Made by a program: the position numbers and the translations under genes. The notes beneath the pieces were generated by a model, which worked only from the letters and a program-made list of their open reading frames with translations, did no database searches and was not told where the DNA came from. Below are positions 44,625 to 53,683 of a stretch of 64,000 bases of DNA, piece after piece (the first letter of the stretch is position 1; each line of letters begins with the position of its first letter). Location of the stretch: assembly GCF_004375085.3 (NCBI RefSeq), contig NZ_SNAQ03000025.1, positions 1 to 64,000 of the forward strand. The letters are read 5' to 3'. The stretch is from Lewinella sp. W8 (lineage in GTDB: Bacteria; Bacteroidota; Bacteroidia; Chitinophagales; Saprospiraceae).

Positions 44625-45275
44625 TTAGCGCACCATGGTGACCCGCTCAATTACCACGTCATCGTTAGGACGGTTGGCAGGGTTGGTGGCTACCGCGGAG
44701 ATAGCGTCTACGATCTCCATACCGGATACCACTCTGCCGAAGACGGTGTATTCCATGTCCAGATCCGGACGGCCGCCCTCCTGCAGGTATATCTGCCGGT
44801 GCGTATCATTATACTTGATGCCCTTCATGGTTTCGTATTGCTTCAGAGTAGCTTCACTCTGGGGCTGACCGGTAACGATGTAAAACTGAGAACCACTACT
44901 TTTCTTCTCGGGATTCATGGATCCACCGGTACGGGCCGCTGCGAGGGCACCGCGCAGGTGGGGGGCACCGATCTCGGCGTCAATGAGATATCCCGGACCA
45001 CCGGAGCCCAGGGGAGTACCGGGGGCAGCGCCCTTACTCATGGGGTCTCCCCCCTGGATCATGAAGTTTTGCATCACGCGGTGGAACAAGGTTCCGTCGT
45101 AGAAACCTTCGTTGACCAGTTTGACGAAGTTTTCTTTGTGCTTCGGCGTCGAGTCATACAGTTCGACCTTGATGTCTCCGACGTTGGTTTCGATGAGGGC
45201 GAAGTTTTCTCCGCCACAACTGGTGAGGAGGAGACAGAGGCACAGACCGAAGAATAAATGGACTAGTTGGCGCAT
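44625..45275 (-). CDS. Cyclophilin-type peptidyl-prolyl isomerase, lipoprotein
   Basis: A lipoprotein signal (LVHLFFGLCLCLLLTSCGG) is directly followed by a cyclophilin domain: LFHRVMQNFMIQGGDPMSKG, GSQFYIVTGQPQ and YTVFGRVVSGMEIVDAISAV. It is very close in sequence to the cyclophilin part of the next gene but lacks the PKD domain. It probably acts as a periplasmic folding helper and is first gene of the pair. Confidence 0.94.
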   Translation of the reverse strand: MRQLVHLFFGLCLCLLLTSCGGENFALIETNVGDIKVELYDSTPKHKENFVKLVNEGFYDGTLFHRVMQNFMIQGGDPMSKGAAPGTPLGSGGPGYLIDAEIGAPHLRGALAAARTGGSMNPEKKSSGSQFYIVTGQPQSEATLKQYETMKGIKYNDTHRQIYLQEGGRPDLDMEYTVFGRVVSGMEIVDAISAVATNPANRPNDDVVIERVTMVR

Positions 45276-45424
45276 TGGATTTGGGTAATTCTAGGTTCGG
45301 GGAGCGAAGTTAGGGTACCTGAGGGCGAAATACTAATGATTAGTGACCGGAAGGCTTGGCCGTGGTAGCGAGGAGCTCTTCGGGAAGGGGGCATTGAGTT
45401 TTTTGCTAAAAAATCAGCATTTTT

Positions 45425-45454
45425 TCGACAGAGTCTACATGTAGACTTTGTCGA
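45425..45454. repeat. 30-bp palindrome with AGTCTACATGTAGACT core, copy 1
   Basis: TCGACAGAGTCTACA and TGTAGACTTTGTCGA pair over 15 bp with one G-T and no loop, flanked by T-rich runs. It lies a few bases beyond the stop of the minus-strand gene at 45459. The 16-bp core recurs at 53046-53061. A terminator or protein-binding site is possible. Confidence 0.8.
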
Positions 45455-45458
45455 TTTT

Positions 45459-45833
45459 TTACACGTCCAAATACCCCTCTTCCTCCTCCAATTCATTGAA
45501 GTAGCGAACGATGCGGGCCCGCAGCAGCTTCTCCTGCCCCCGCAGATCCTGGGGCGGGATTTTGCTGACCAGTTCATAGTGCGGCCAACCGTCGTCGTCG
45601 CGGCCCACGAATTCATAGTGTCCGTCGTAGGCCATCAGGCGACAGACGGCAATGTGCATCAGGTCCTGCTTTTCCTCCTTCGTGAAATCATTCCTCCAGC
45701 GACCCAGCTCCTGGACGCCGATGAGAAAGAGCATGGCGTTCAGGTCCGGCAATCCGGGACGGTTAAATCGTTTCTGGACGTAGTTGCGAATACGATTGTA
45801 GGCGAAGTCTTCTTCCCAGGCTTCCAAAGGCAT
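45459..45833 (-). CDS. Conserved-looking hypothetical protein, 124 aa
   Basis: The start at 45833 (MPLEAWEEDFAYNRIRNYVQ) is preferred to a longer frame from 45929, because the upstream part is low-complexity and lacks host codon preference. The protein is acidic and helical, with YEFVGRDDDGWPHYELVSKI and a Glu-rich C-terminus (NELEEEEGYLDV). I do not recognise the family. It is probably cytoplasmic and shows no link to its neighbours. Confidence 0.75.
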   Translation of the reverse strand: MPLEAWEEDFAYNRIRNYVQKRFNRPGLPDLNAMLFLIGVQELGRWRNDFTKEEKQDLMHIAVCRLMAYDGHYEFVGRDDDGWPHYELVSKIPPQDLRGQEKLLRARIVRYFNELEEEEGYLDV

Positions 45834-45986
45834 TGATGATTTAGGGCAAAAAACGCCGGAGCGATGGTTTATGTTTTGACCGGCACCGCTCGCTTTCCTT
45901 TTCGTAGTTGAGTCTGACGATGCGGACAAGCAGGCTATTCGGCAGTTGGCTTCTACCTAAAAAGCTCCGGTTCGTTACATTTGGTG

Positions 45987-46946
45987 ATGCGCAACTCCAT
46001 TCTACTCTTGCTCCTGGCCGGACTTCTCTGCACCTGCGACCGCGCCACCGAAACAACCGCTCCCGAGTTACCCCCTCCTCCGCGACACGAGTTCCCCGAC
46101 GACAAACCCATCAAGTTTATTCTTGACACTGACTCGGCCAACGAAATTGACGACCTCTACGCCCTGGCCTTTCTGCTGCCCGAACTGGACGAAAAAATCG
46201 ACCTGCTCGGGGTAAACAGCGCCCAGTGGTTTCACGTCCTGTCCGGTGACAGCACCTGCTACCGCAGTCAGCAACTAAACGAAGAAATCCTGACGCTCGC
46301 CGGCAAAATGGACCTCCCCCACCCGATGGGCGCCGACATGATCATGGGCTATCCCTGGGGGGAGTACATACCCCGTCAAAGTCCCGCCTCCGACTTCATC
46401 ATCGAGCAGGCCATGGCCCTGCCCGAGGGTGAGCGCCTGGTGGTGATGGGCATCGGGGCCAGCACCAACATCGCCTCGGCCCTGGCCCTGGAGCCCGCCA
46501 TTGCGGATAAAATAGTGGTCTACGTCCTCGGTTTCAACTACTTCTTTGACAAGGAAGCCTGGGAAAAGGGCGAATTCAATATCCGACGGGATCTGAACGC
46601 GGCCAACTACCTGCTCAACCACCAGGACCTCGAGCTTCACGTGATGCCGACCACGGTGGCCATCCAGTACACCTGGGACCGGGAAGATACCTTCGATAAA
46701 CTGGATCAAAGTGGCGCCATGGGGGCTTATCTAAAGAATAAATGGCTGGAACGCTTCCCGGACAACGACAGCTGGGTGATGTGGGACGTAGCCCTGCTGC
46801 AGGCCTTCATCAAACCAGAGCAGGGGGAAGAAATCGTGGTGCGTACGCCCCCGGAAAACGAGGCCCGTAACGTCTGGTTGTATCGGGACATTGACGAGGA
46901 GGCCATGCTGGATGACTTTTGGACGCGCATGGAATTTTGGCAATAA
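45987..46946 (+). CDS. Nucleoside hydrolase-family lipoprotein
   Basis: After a lipoprotein signal (MRNSILLLLLAGLLCTCDR) comes the inosine-uridine nucleoside hydrolase fold. LDTDSANEIDDLYALAFLL corresponds to the calcium-binding DTDxxxDDxxAL motif, with Ala-Asn-Glu-Ile in place of the usual spacing residues. LVVMGIGASTNIASAL matches the family's middle motif. The substrate is probably a ribonucleoside outside the cytoplasm. The ATG at 45987 is preferred to the in-frame TTG and GTG just upstream. A TACATTTG box overlaps this region (45976-45983), so the leader may be extremely short. Confidence 0.87.
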   Translation: MRNSILLLLLAGLLCTCDRATETTAPELPPPPRHEFPDDKPIKFILDTDSANEIDDLYALAFLLPELDEKIDLLGVNSAQWFHVLSGDSTCYRSQQLNEEILTLAGKMDLPHPMGADMIMGYPWGEYIPRQSPASDFIIEQAMALPEGERLVVMGIGASTNIASALALEPAIADKIVVYVLGFNYFFDKEAWEKGEFNIRRDLNAANYLLNHQDLELHVMPTTVAIQYTWDREDTFDKLDQSGAMGAYLKNKWLERFPDNDSWVMWDVALLQAFIKPEQGEEIVVRTPPENEARNVWLYRDIDEEAMLDDFWTRMEFWQ

Positions 46947-47033
46947 AAATGCCATAGTTCCATCAAATCGCAATCTTTGCCCATCCTTTCCCCCCGGTGG
47001 GTGTTGAGCAAAAAAATTAATCGTTCCTTCCGT

Positions 47034-48734
47034 ATGTCCATCGACCCACAAGCTGCTTTTCCTGACTTCGTCTACCAACGTCCTGACCTGAAGAAAAGCG
47101 AAACCGCTTTCCGGGAAGCCCTGGCCCGCTTTGAGGCCGCTCCGGACCCCGCCGCGGCGGCGGCGGCCATGGAAGACATTGACGCCATCCGGGCGCACGT
47201 AGCTACCCAGTACAACATTTGTTATATCCGCTTCAGCGTAGACACCCGGGATGAATTTTACCGGGAGGAAAAGGACTGGTTCGACCAGCAGCTTCCGGCC
47301 ACCGAGGCCTGGCGCGCTGATTACTACCGGGCACTGATTGCCTCTCCCCACCGCCAGGCCCTGGAGGAGCAGTATGGGGAGCAACTCTTCCTGGGGGCAG
47401 AGCTGAGCATCAAGACCTTCCGGCCCGAGATCATTGAAGACCTTCAGGCGGAGAATGCCGGGACCAGTGAATACACCCAGCTGCGGGGTGGCGCGCAGAT
47501 TGAGGTGAACGGGGAAACTTATAATCTGAGCAGCATTACCCCCAAGGAGCAGGTGGCCGACCGGGAAGCACGCCATCAGGCCAGCAAAGCCAAGTGGGAC
47601 TGGTATTTGGAGCACCAGGAAAAGATCGAGGGCATTTACGATCGCCTCGTTAAGCTCCGCCACAAAATGGCCCAAACCCTTGGATACGACAATTTCGTAG
47701 CCCTGGGCTACGCCCGGATGAACCGCACGGACTACGGTCCGGAGGCCGTGGCCAATTTCCGCCGACAGGTAAAGGAATTCATCGTTCCCATCGCGGCGCG
47801 ACTGGCCGAAGCGCAACGGCAACGGATCGGAGTGGAAAAAATCCGCTACTACGACACGGCCTTCCGCTTTCCCGACGGCAACCCCACGCCGGTGGGAGGA
47901 CGGGACGTACTCGTCGATGCGGCCCGTAAGCTCTACGACGGGTTGAGTGAAGAGACCGGAGAATTTTTCCGACTACTGGAAAACCGCCAGTTGATGGACC
48001 TGGAAGCCAAAGACGGCAAGGCTCCCGGAGGATACTGCACCTACGTCAACGACTACGGCGCGCCCTACATCTTTTCCAACTTCAATGGCACCAGTCATGA
48101 CGTGGACGTGCTCACCCACGAGTTCGGGCACGCCTTCCAGGTGTACAGCAGCCGGAAGCTCAAACCGATGGAATACGCCTGGCCCACCTACGATGCGGCG
48201 GAGATTCACTCCATGTCGATGGAGTTTTTTGCCTATCCCGGGGTACCGGACTTCTTTGGCGATGACGCCAAAAAGTATTTTTACTCCCACCTGGAAAGTG
48301 CGATGCGGTTCCTGCCCTACGGCTGTGCCATTGATGAATTCCAGCACCGGGTGTACGAACGTCCGGAGATGACGCCGGCGGAAAGGAACGCCACCTGGTT
48401 GAATATCGCGGCCGAATACATGCCTCACGTGGACTACACCGACCACCCCTTCCTGGCCCAGGGCGGCATGTGGCAGAGTCAGCTCCACCTGTTCGGCATG
48501 CCTTTCTATTACATCGACTACTGCCTGGCCCAGATTTGTGCCTTCCAGTTTTGGCTGAAAAACGAAGAGGACCACGCGGCTGCCTGGTCCGACTACGTCC
48601 GGCTCTGTGAAGCCGGAGGCTCCATGGGATTCCTGAAGCTCGTCGAGTTGGCGGGCCTGGAAAACCCCTTTGAGGACGGGGTGATGGAAAAGATCGCCGC
48701 CAGGGTGACCGAACGGCTGGACGAGTTGGGGTAG
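47034..48734 (+). CDS. M3-family oligoendopeptidase
   Basis: A zinc metallopeptidase of 566 residues with the HExxH motif in VLTHEFGHAFQVYSSRKL and the downstream Glu region EIHSMSMEFFAYP. It cleaves short peptides in the cytoplasm (PepF/M3 type). The start is placed at the ATG at 47034 (MSIDPQAAFPDFVYQRPDL), as the longer frame begins with an unusual TTG. No signal peptide is present. It follows the nucleoside hydrolase by 87 bases. Confidence 0.93.
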   Translation: MSIDPQAAFPDFVYQRPDLKKSETAFREALARFEAAPDPAAAAAAMEDIDAIRAHVATQYNICYIRFSVDTRDEFYREEKDWFDQQLPATEAWRADYYRALIASPHRQALEEQYGEQLFLGAELSIKTFRPEIIEDLQAENAGTSEYTQLRGGAQIEVNGETYNLSSITPKEQVADREARHQASKAKWDWYLEHQEKIEGIYDRLVKLRHKMAQTLGYDNFVALGYARMNRTDYGPEAVANFRRQVKEFIVPIAARLAEAQRQRIGVEKIRYYDTAFRFPDGNPTPVGGRDVLVDAARKLYDGLSEETGEFFRLLENRQLMDLEAKDGKAPGGYCTYVNDYGAPYIFSNFNGTSHDVDVLTHEFGHAFQVYSSRKLKPMEYAWPTYDAAEIHSMSMEFFAYPGVPDFFGDDAKKYFYSHLESAMRFLPYGCAIDEFQHRVYERPEMTPAERNATWLNIAAEYMPHVDYTDHPFLAQGGMWQSQLHLFGMPFYYIDYCLAQICAFQFWLKNEEDHAAAWSDYVRLCEAGGSMGFLKLVELAGLENPFEDGVMEKIAARVTERLDELG

Positions 48735-48762
48735 ATAAAGGGACGTCCCTATTTTGGCAGGC

Positions 48763-49365
48763 ATGAAACCTTCTGCGCTGGTTACGCTCTGCTTATTGTT
48801 GGTGACGATGATGTTTTCGGGAGAGGCGGTGGGGCAGCGGCAGACCGTCCACCATTATTCTGCCGTGCAACAACCCTGCCTCAAAAACCTGGTCATTCGG
48901 CTGTACGAGCATTTACCGGCCGTAACCGAGCAGTCGCTGGCTCTTTTTCTTCATTTCCGAGTGACGGCCCCGGAGCGGATATCCCTTGACGCCTATGCCG
49001 CGTTCTCGGCAAGTGCCGGGAACATCCCAACGGAGCAGCTTGACGGACTGTTCCAGCGCATTCTTCGAGATGTTCCTTTGAATGAATGCCGTCGGGAGAT
49101 CGGTGAGAAATTTATTCTGCCCGTAGCCATGGCGGATACGGTACTCTGGAACTATGCGCCCATTGACCGGCCAGACTTTCGCAAAGTAACCGCTGCGAAA
49201 CGACTATTTCAGACTTATCAGAAAACTCGGGCAGATGATGTTCTGCCCATCTTTTATTGTGAAAGACCGTGGTATTGGAGTAGCCATAAGGCGCTGATGC
49301 AACGTGGGCGGATGAAGTCTATTTCCATAGACTGCACGGTTCCTAATTGCCCGATCCATCACTAA
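48763..49365 (+). CDS. Exported protein of unknown function, 200 aa
   Basis: The signal peptide is MKPSALVTLCLLLVTMMFSGEAVG, followed by Gln-Arg at the probable cleavage site. The mature part has conserved-looking cysteines (QQPCLKNLVIRLYEH, NECRREIGEKF, YCERPWYW, CTVPNCPIHH) but no motif I recognise. It starts 28 bases after the peptidase stop, so the two may be cotranscribed. Codon usage towards the 3' end is poorer than in neighbours. Confidence 0.65.
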   Translation: MKPSALVTLCLLLVTMMFSGEAVGQRQTVHHYSAVQQPCLKNLVIRLYEHLPAVTEQSLALFLHFRVTAPERISLDAYAAFSASAGNIPTEQLDGLFQRILRDVPLNECRREIGEKFILPVAMADTVLWNYAPIDRPDFRKVTAAKRLFQTYQKTRADDVLPIFYCERPWYWSSHKALMQRGRMKSISIDCTVPNCPIHH

Positions 49366-49895
49366 CAAACGGCCTGGTCGGAACACTCGTTTTCGCCGGC
49401 ATTGCCAAGAAAATGGTGGTCCGAGCAGTCGTCCGACAACTCAAGACTTTTGGTAACCACTCCACTGATCAGACCAACAGCCGTTTGGCCAGGGCCAGCA
49501 CGATAGACTGTTTTGATCAGGGTGTCTCTAGTGACACAACCTTGGATAAGTTCACTGCACGCCGTCGACTTCGGCAAGCCGCATAAACGCTCGATGCATT
49601 TGATGAGTGCCACCTCTGTCTTCCTTCTCTCTTTGGGCTTTCATTCCCAGTGTGAGCCGCTCGACGTGAAATGTCTCAACCATAGGTGCGGGGTTTTAAA
49701 AGCCACTTCTTTCTTCCTTCTTCCTACTTCCTACTTCCGTCTTCCTTCTCTCTACCACCTTACGCCTAAATCCTTAGTCCTCCAACCTCCCTCCCCAGCT
49801 GCCGTGCCGTCCCGAAAACGGCCATACCCCCGGTAAAAACCGGATAGAAGGCAAGATACCTTAGCGTCCATTTTACACAATCCCCAAAGTATCCT
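49366..49895. other. Spacer before the pyrophosphatase gene
   Basis: The first half (49366-49610) carries overlapping short frames on both strands (79 and 83 codons) that resemble no family I know. The second half holds a GACGT-hairpin repeat (49642) and pyrimidine-rich tracts (TTCCTTCTTCCTACTTCC). Except for the repeat I see nothing firm. Confidence 0.5.
49642..49683. repeat. GACGT-hairpin repeat, copy 3
   Basis: The element reads CATTCCCAGTGTGAGCC, then CTCGACGTGAAATGTCTC and AACCA. The hairpin GACGT-GAA-ATGTC (49663-49675) keeps pairing through a G-U where the other copies have G-C. Pyrimidine-rich tracts flank it on both sides, as at 28327. Confidence 0.78.
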
Positions 49896-49903
49896 TACTT
49901 TTG
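49896..49903 (+). promoter_or_regulatory. Probable -7 box for hppA
   Basis: TACTTTTG matches TAnnTTTG, and CATTTTACA lies at about the -33 distance. Transcription from here would give a leader of about 155 bases before the ATG at 50063. Confidence 0.5.
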
Positions 49904-50062
49904 CGGCGAATTTCGGGTCAACGACCTTTTGAAGCGTAGGGGCCTCACCCATTAAAACTACTCCGCCCCTGCGGCCATCTAGATCGCTTGTCATCGAAGA
50001 CTGGAGCGCGATGCACTGCGCTAGCAAAACTTTCTTCAAAACAAGTAAATCTCTTTTCATTT

Positions 50063-52231
50063 ATGGTTTCTACAATTCTTATGGCGGTACCCGCTTTGGG
50101 TATTCTCGCTTTGGTTTTCATGGCCATCAAGTCCGCTGGCGTCAGCAAGCAGGACCCCGGTAACGAAAAAATGGTACGGATTGGCAACAATATTGCCGAC
50201 GGAGCCATGGCCTTCCTGAAGGCGGAATACCGCATTCTGGCCATCTTCGTAGCCGTCGTTGCTGCACTCCTGGCCTTCACCGCCGACCCCGCCACCTCCA
50301 GCTGGATGATCGCCGTTAGCTTCGTGCTGGGTGCCATCTGTTCCGGCCTGGCTGGTTTCATCGGTATGCGGGTCGCTACGAAAGCGAACGTTCGCACCAC
50401 CAACGCTGCCCGGGAAAGCCTCGGCAAGGCGCTGGGAGTTGCCTTTGACGGCGGTGCCGTAATGGGTCTTGGTGTGGTTGGTCTTGGTCTGCTTGGCCTT
50501 GGCCTCCTGTTTTTCATCTTCCAGGGCCAGTTTGGTGTGGATACGACGGAAAACGTACTACAGACGATTACCGTACTCACCGGCTTTAGCTTCGGTGCTT
50601 CTTCGATTGCCCTCTTCGCCCGGGTTGGTGGTGGTATTTACACCAAGGCCGCCGACGTTGGTGCTGACCTCGTGGGTAAGGTAGAAGCCGGTATCCCCGA
50701 AGACCACCCCCTCAACCCCGCCACCATCGCCGATAACGTTGGTGACAACGTAGGTGACGTTGCCGGTATGGGTGCTGACCTCTTTGAATCTTACGTAGGC
50801 TCCATCATCGGTACGATGGTAATTGGTGCGGCCTTCATGGCACTGCCCCAATTCATGGATAGTGAGCTGAATGGCCTGAATGCCGTCCTGCTGCCGCTCG
50901 TAGTGGCCGGCATCGGTATCGTTGCCTCCATCGTCGGTACGTTCTTTGTCCGCGTGAAGGAAGGTGGTGACCCCCAGAAGGCCCTGAATACTGGCGAACT
51001 GATCGCCGCGGCCATCATGCTGATCGCTACTTATTTTGCCGTGACCACCCTGCTGCCCGCAGAATGGACCTTTAACGAGGTATCCTACAACAGCATGGGC
51101 GTATTTTACGCCATCCTGTTCGGCCTTGTCGCCGGCCTGGGTATCGGCTACATCACCGAATACTACACCGGAACGGGTACCAAGCCCGTTCAGGGAATTG
51201 TGGACCAGTCACTGACCGGTTCCGCCACCAACATCATCGCCGGTCTGGCGGTAGGCATGCGCTCTACGGCACTGCCCATCATCGTGCTGGCCGCCGCCAT
51301 TATTGGTGCTTACTACTTCGCTGGCCTCTACGGTATCGCCATCGCCGCCGTTGGTATGCTTTCCAACACCGGCATCCAGCTGGCCGTTGACGCTTACGGT
51401 CCGATCTCCGACAATGCCGGTGGTATCGCCGAAATGGCGGGCCTCGAGCCCGAGGTTCGGGAGCGCACCGACAAGCTCGACGCCGTGGGTAACACCACTG
51501 CCGCCATCGGTAAAGGTTTCGCCATTGGTTCTGCCGCCCTGACGGCCCTGGCGCTGTTCGCCGCCTTCATGCAAACCGCCGGCATTGATGCGATCAATAT
51601 TGCCAACCCCTACGTAATGGCCGGCCTGTTTTTGGGCGCCATGCTTCCCTTCCTCTTCTCTGCCTTCTCCATGGAGGCCGTAGGACGGGCCGCTAACGAC
51701 ATGATCCAGGAAGTACGCCGTCAGTTCAACGAAATTCCCGAGCTGAAGGCCGCCCTGGAGGTGATGCGCAAGCACGACTCCGACGAAAGCAAGTTCTCCA
51801 AGGAAGACCAGGCAATTTTTGACGCCGCTGACGGTAAGGCTGACTACGCCAAGTGTGTAGAAATCTCTACGGCCGCCTCCATCCGTGAGATGGTGATGCC
51901 CGGTCTGATTGCCGTAATCACGCCCGTAGTCGTCGGTTTCGGCGGTGGTGCCGAGATGCTCGGTGGTCTGCTCGCCGGAGTAACCAGTGCCGGTGTGATG
52001 ATGGCCATCTTCCAGTCTAACGCCGGTGGTGCCTGGGACAACGCCAAGAAAATGTTCGAAGAAGGTGCCAGCGTACAGGGTACCATCTTCCACAAAGGAT
52101 CCGATCCCCACAAGGCGGCCGTCGTTGGTGACACCGTCGGTGACCCCTTCAAGGATACCTCCGGCCCCAGCCTGAACATCCTGCTGAAGCTGATGAGCGT
52201 TGTGGCGCTGGTCATTGCTCCGCTGCTCTAG
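50063..52231 (+). CDS. hppA: Membrane-bound ion-translocating pyrophosphatase
   Basis: This multi-spanning enzyme couples hydrolysis of pyrophosphate to pumping of H+ or Na+ across the inner membrane. The pyrophosphate-binding segment ([15 protein letters not shown], then [19 protein letters not shown]) is intact, as is the C-terminal [19 protein letters not shown]. The [18 protein letters not shown] region has Ala and Gly where K+-independent enzymes carry Lys and Thr, which indicates the K+-dependent class. Whether H+ or Na+ is moved is not resolved. The ATG at 50063 gives [17 protein letters not shown], a normal first helix. A TTG at 49988 would add a non-membrane extension. Confidence 0.96.
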   Translation: MVSTILMAVPALGILALVFMAIKSAGVSKQDPGNEKMVRIGNNIADGAMAFLKAEYRILAIFVAVVAALLAFTADPATSSWMIAVSFVLGAICSGLAGFIGMRVATKANVRTTNAARESLGKALGVAFDGGAVMGLGVVGLGLLGLGLLFFIFQGQFGVDTTENVLQTITVLTGFSFGASSIALFARVGGGIYTKAADVGADLVGKVEAGIPEDHPLNPATIADNVGDNVGDVAGMGADLFESYVGSIIGTMVIGAAFMALPQFMDSELNGLNAVLLPLVVAGIGIVASIVGTFFVRVKEGGDPQKALNTGELIAAAIMLIATYFAVTTLLPAEWTFNEVSYNSMGVFYAILFGLVAGLGIGYITEYYTGTGTKPVQGIVDQSLTGSATNIIAGLAVGMRSTALPIIVLAAAIIGAYYFAGLYGIAIAAVGMLSNTGIQLAVDAYGPISDNAGGIAEMAGLEPEVRERTDKLDAVGNTTAAIGKGFAIGSAALTALALFAAFMQTAGIDAINIANPYVMAGLFLGAMLPFLFSAFSMEAVGRAANDMIQEVRRQFNEIPELKAALEVMRKHDSDESKFSKEDQAIFDAADGKADYAKCVEISTAASIREMVMPGLIAVITPVVVGFGGGAEMLGGLLAGVTSAGVMMAIFQSNAGGAWDNAKKMFEEGASVQGTIFHKGSDPHKAAVVGDTVGDPFKDTSGPSLNILLKLMSVVALVIAPLL

Positions 52232-52289
52232 GAAAACATTGCCTTTTGGTACTGCATGGCACCTGCGCTATGCGCCCAAAAGCAATCGA

Positions 52290-52325
52290 AGCCCCACGGT
52301 CTGTCGCAGATCGTGGGGCTTTTTC
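52290..52325 (+). terminator. Terminator after hppA
   Basis: AGCCCCACGGTCTG pairs with CAGATCGTGGGGCT (one G-U) around TCG, followed by TTTTCTTT. It lies 58 bases after the hppA stop codon. Confidence 0.92.
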
Positions 52326-52473
52326 TTTGGCTCAAGGCTGGAATTGGGCCCGGAGGGCAGGTGCAGTGTATATCCTTAGTGCAACCTTTTGGTGGCTTTG
52401 TGAATCTAATGAATATCCGGACACGTCAAATTGACTCTTCCGGAGCATTTAACCTTAAAACCCTGCCTTCATT

Positions 52474-53007
52474 ATGTTACCCGCCCGAAGCCCCTACCTC
52501 CGCCTGAGCCTTTTCCTCAGTCTATTTTGCAGCACCTTCGCGGTGGGCTATTACGCAAGCACTCCCACGGTGGTGGAGTCTCCTCCTTACGCCTGTAAGC
52601 TCTACCTCAACCGGCCCGTGGAAGTGCCCGGAAGAGAAATTCATCAGTTGGTGGACCAAATGCCCGTGTTTCCCGGAGCCGGCTGCCGCTCCCTTTCCTT
52701 CTACGACGACCGCAAAGAATGTGGCGAACAAGCCCTGATGGAATACGTGTATAGTCACCTGGAATACCCCAAAACTGCCCGGCAAAACGCCGTTACGGGC
52801 GTAGCCGTAGTCAGCTTTGTCGTCGAGCCCGACGGGACTTTATCTACCATCAGGGTTTTAAGGGACCCCGGAGCGGGAACCGGCGAGGCCGCCGCCGAAG
52901 TCATTCGCCGGATGCAAAAAGATAATCTGCGGTGGGAGCCGGGACTGCTGGACGGACGCGACGTAAGGGTGCGGTTTAATCTCCCCGTCAGATTTGACCT
53001 GAGATAA
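52474..53007 (+). CDS. TonB C-terminus-like exported protein, 177 aa
   Basis: An N-terminal hydrophobic segment (LRLSLFLSLFCSTFAVGYYA) acts as signal or anchor. The last 100 residues are a TonB C-terminal-type domain (YPKTARQNAVTGVAVVSFVV, then EPDGTLSTIRVLRDPGAGTG and ending RFNLPVRFDL). It lacks the proline-rich spacer of true TonB, so it may not span the periplasm. HQLVDQMPVFPGAGC precedes the domain, as in many Bacteroidota TonB-like proteins. It is paralogous to the gene at 53154. Confidence 0.87.
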   Translation: MLPARSPYLRLSLFLSLFCSTFAVGYYASTPTVVESPPYACKLYLNRPVEVPGREIHQLVDQMPVFPGAGCRSLSFYDDRKECGEQALMEYVYSHLEYPKTARQNAVTGVAVVSFVVEPDGTLSTIRVLRDPGAGTGEAAAEVIRRMQKDNLRWEPGLLDGRDVRVRFNLPVRFDLR

Positions 53008-53038
53008 AGCGTAACCGGCGGAATTTTGGCGTTTTCCG

Positions 53039-53068
53039 CCTACTAAGTCTACATGTAGACTTAGTAGG
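53039..53068. repeat. 30-bp perfect palindrome with AGTCTACATGTAGACT core, copy 2
   Basis: CCTACTAAGTCTACA and its exact complement meet without a loop. The core is the same 16-mer as in the element at 45425, while the outer arms differ. It sits between the two TonB-like genes, 32 bases after the first stop. Confidence 0.85.
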
Positions 53069-53153
53069 TGAAAGCTGAAAAAAATGAAAATTTATCACCC
53101 CCGCCCACCAAAACCCCTCCCTTTGGCATCCCCCCAGTAAAAACACCCAAATC

Positions 53154-53636
53154 TTGTCAAACCTCAACCCTTACCTACGCCTCAGTATGGCCCTGGGCAC
53201 TTTCTTACTCGCCTTTAGTCTGGCCTATTACGCGAACACCTCCCCCGGCACCGATAGCTCCCGAGAAATCTTCAAGGTCGTCGACCAGATGCCGCTCTTT
53301 CCCGGAAAGGATTGCGGTGATGTCTGGCAGTACGCCAAAAGGAAGCAGTGCGCCGACCGGGCCATGCTGGATTATGTATACCAACATATCCGCTACCCCA
53401 AAAAGGCCCGGGATCTGGGGATAGAAGGCATGGCCGTCATCCGCTTTGTCGTGGAACCCCACGGTGCCATCACCAACGTCAGCATTGTGCGCGACCCCGG
53501 AGCGGGAACCGGCGAGGCCGCCGCCAAGGTTATCCGGGACATGCAAAACACCAGCATGCGCTGGGAACCGGGTTTGCATAAGGGAAAGCCCGTCCGGGTA
53601 TCCTTTCATTTACCCGTGAAGTTTAAGCTCAAGTAA
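53154..53636 (+). CDS. TonB C-terminus-like exported protein, 160 aa
   Basis: This is a paralog of the preceding gene: PYLRLSMALGTFLLAFSLAY anchor, VVDQMPLFPGKDC, and the TonB-like domain GMAVIRFVVEPHGAITNVSI ending FHLPVKFKLK. The two share PDGxL/PHGAI-type strands and an identical RDPGAGTGEAAA stretch. The start is a TTG at 53154; the first ATG lies inside the hydrophobic segment. It has the same likely role as its neighbour, envelope energy transduction or a structural homolog. Confidence 0.85.
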   Translation: MSNLNPYLRLSMALGTFLLAFSLAYYANTSPGTDSSREIFKVVDQMPLFPGKDCGDVWQYAKRKQCADRAMLDYVYQHIRYPKKARDLGIEGMAVIRFVVEPHGAITNVSIVRDPGAGTGEAAAKVIRDMQNTSMRWEPGLHKGKPVRVSFHLPVKFKLK

Positions 53637-53683
53637 CCGCCACTCCTTAGCTAAGGCGCATCTGACGGGAAACAATCCCTTTC

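Noticed and set aside
49347-49613. Overlapping 79- and 83-codon frames as a transposase remnant
   Set aside because: Neither translation shows a transposase motif or terminal inverted repeats; left as unassigned spacer.
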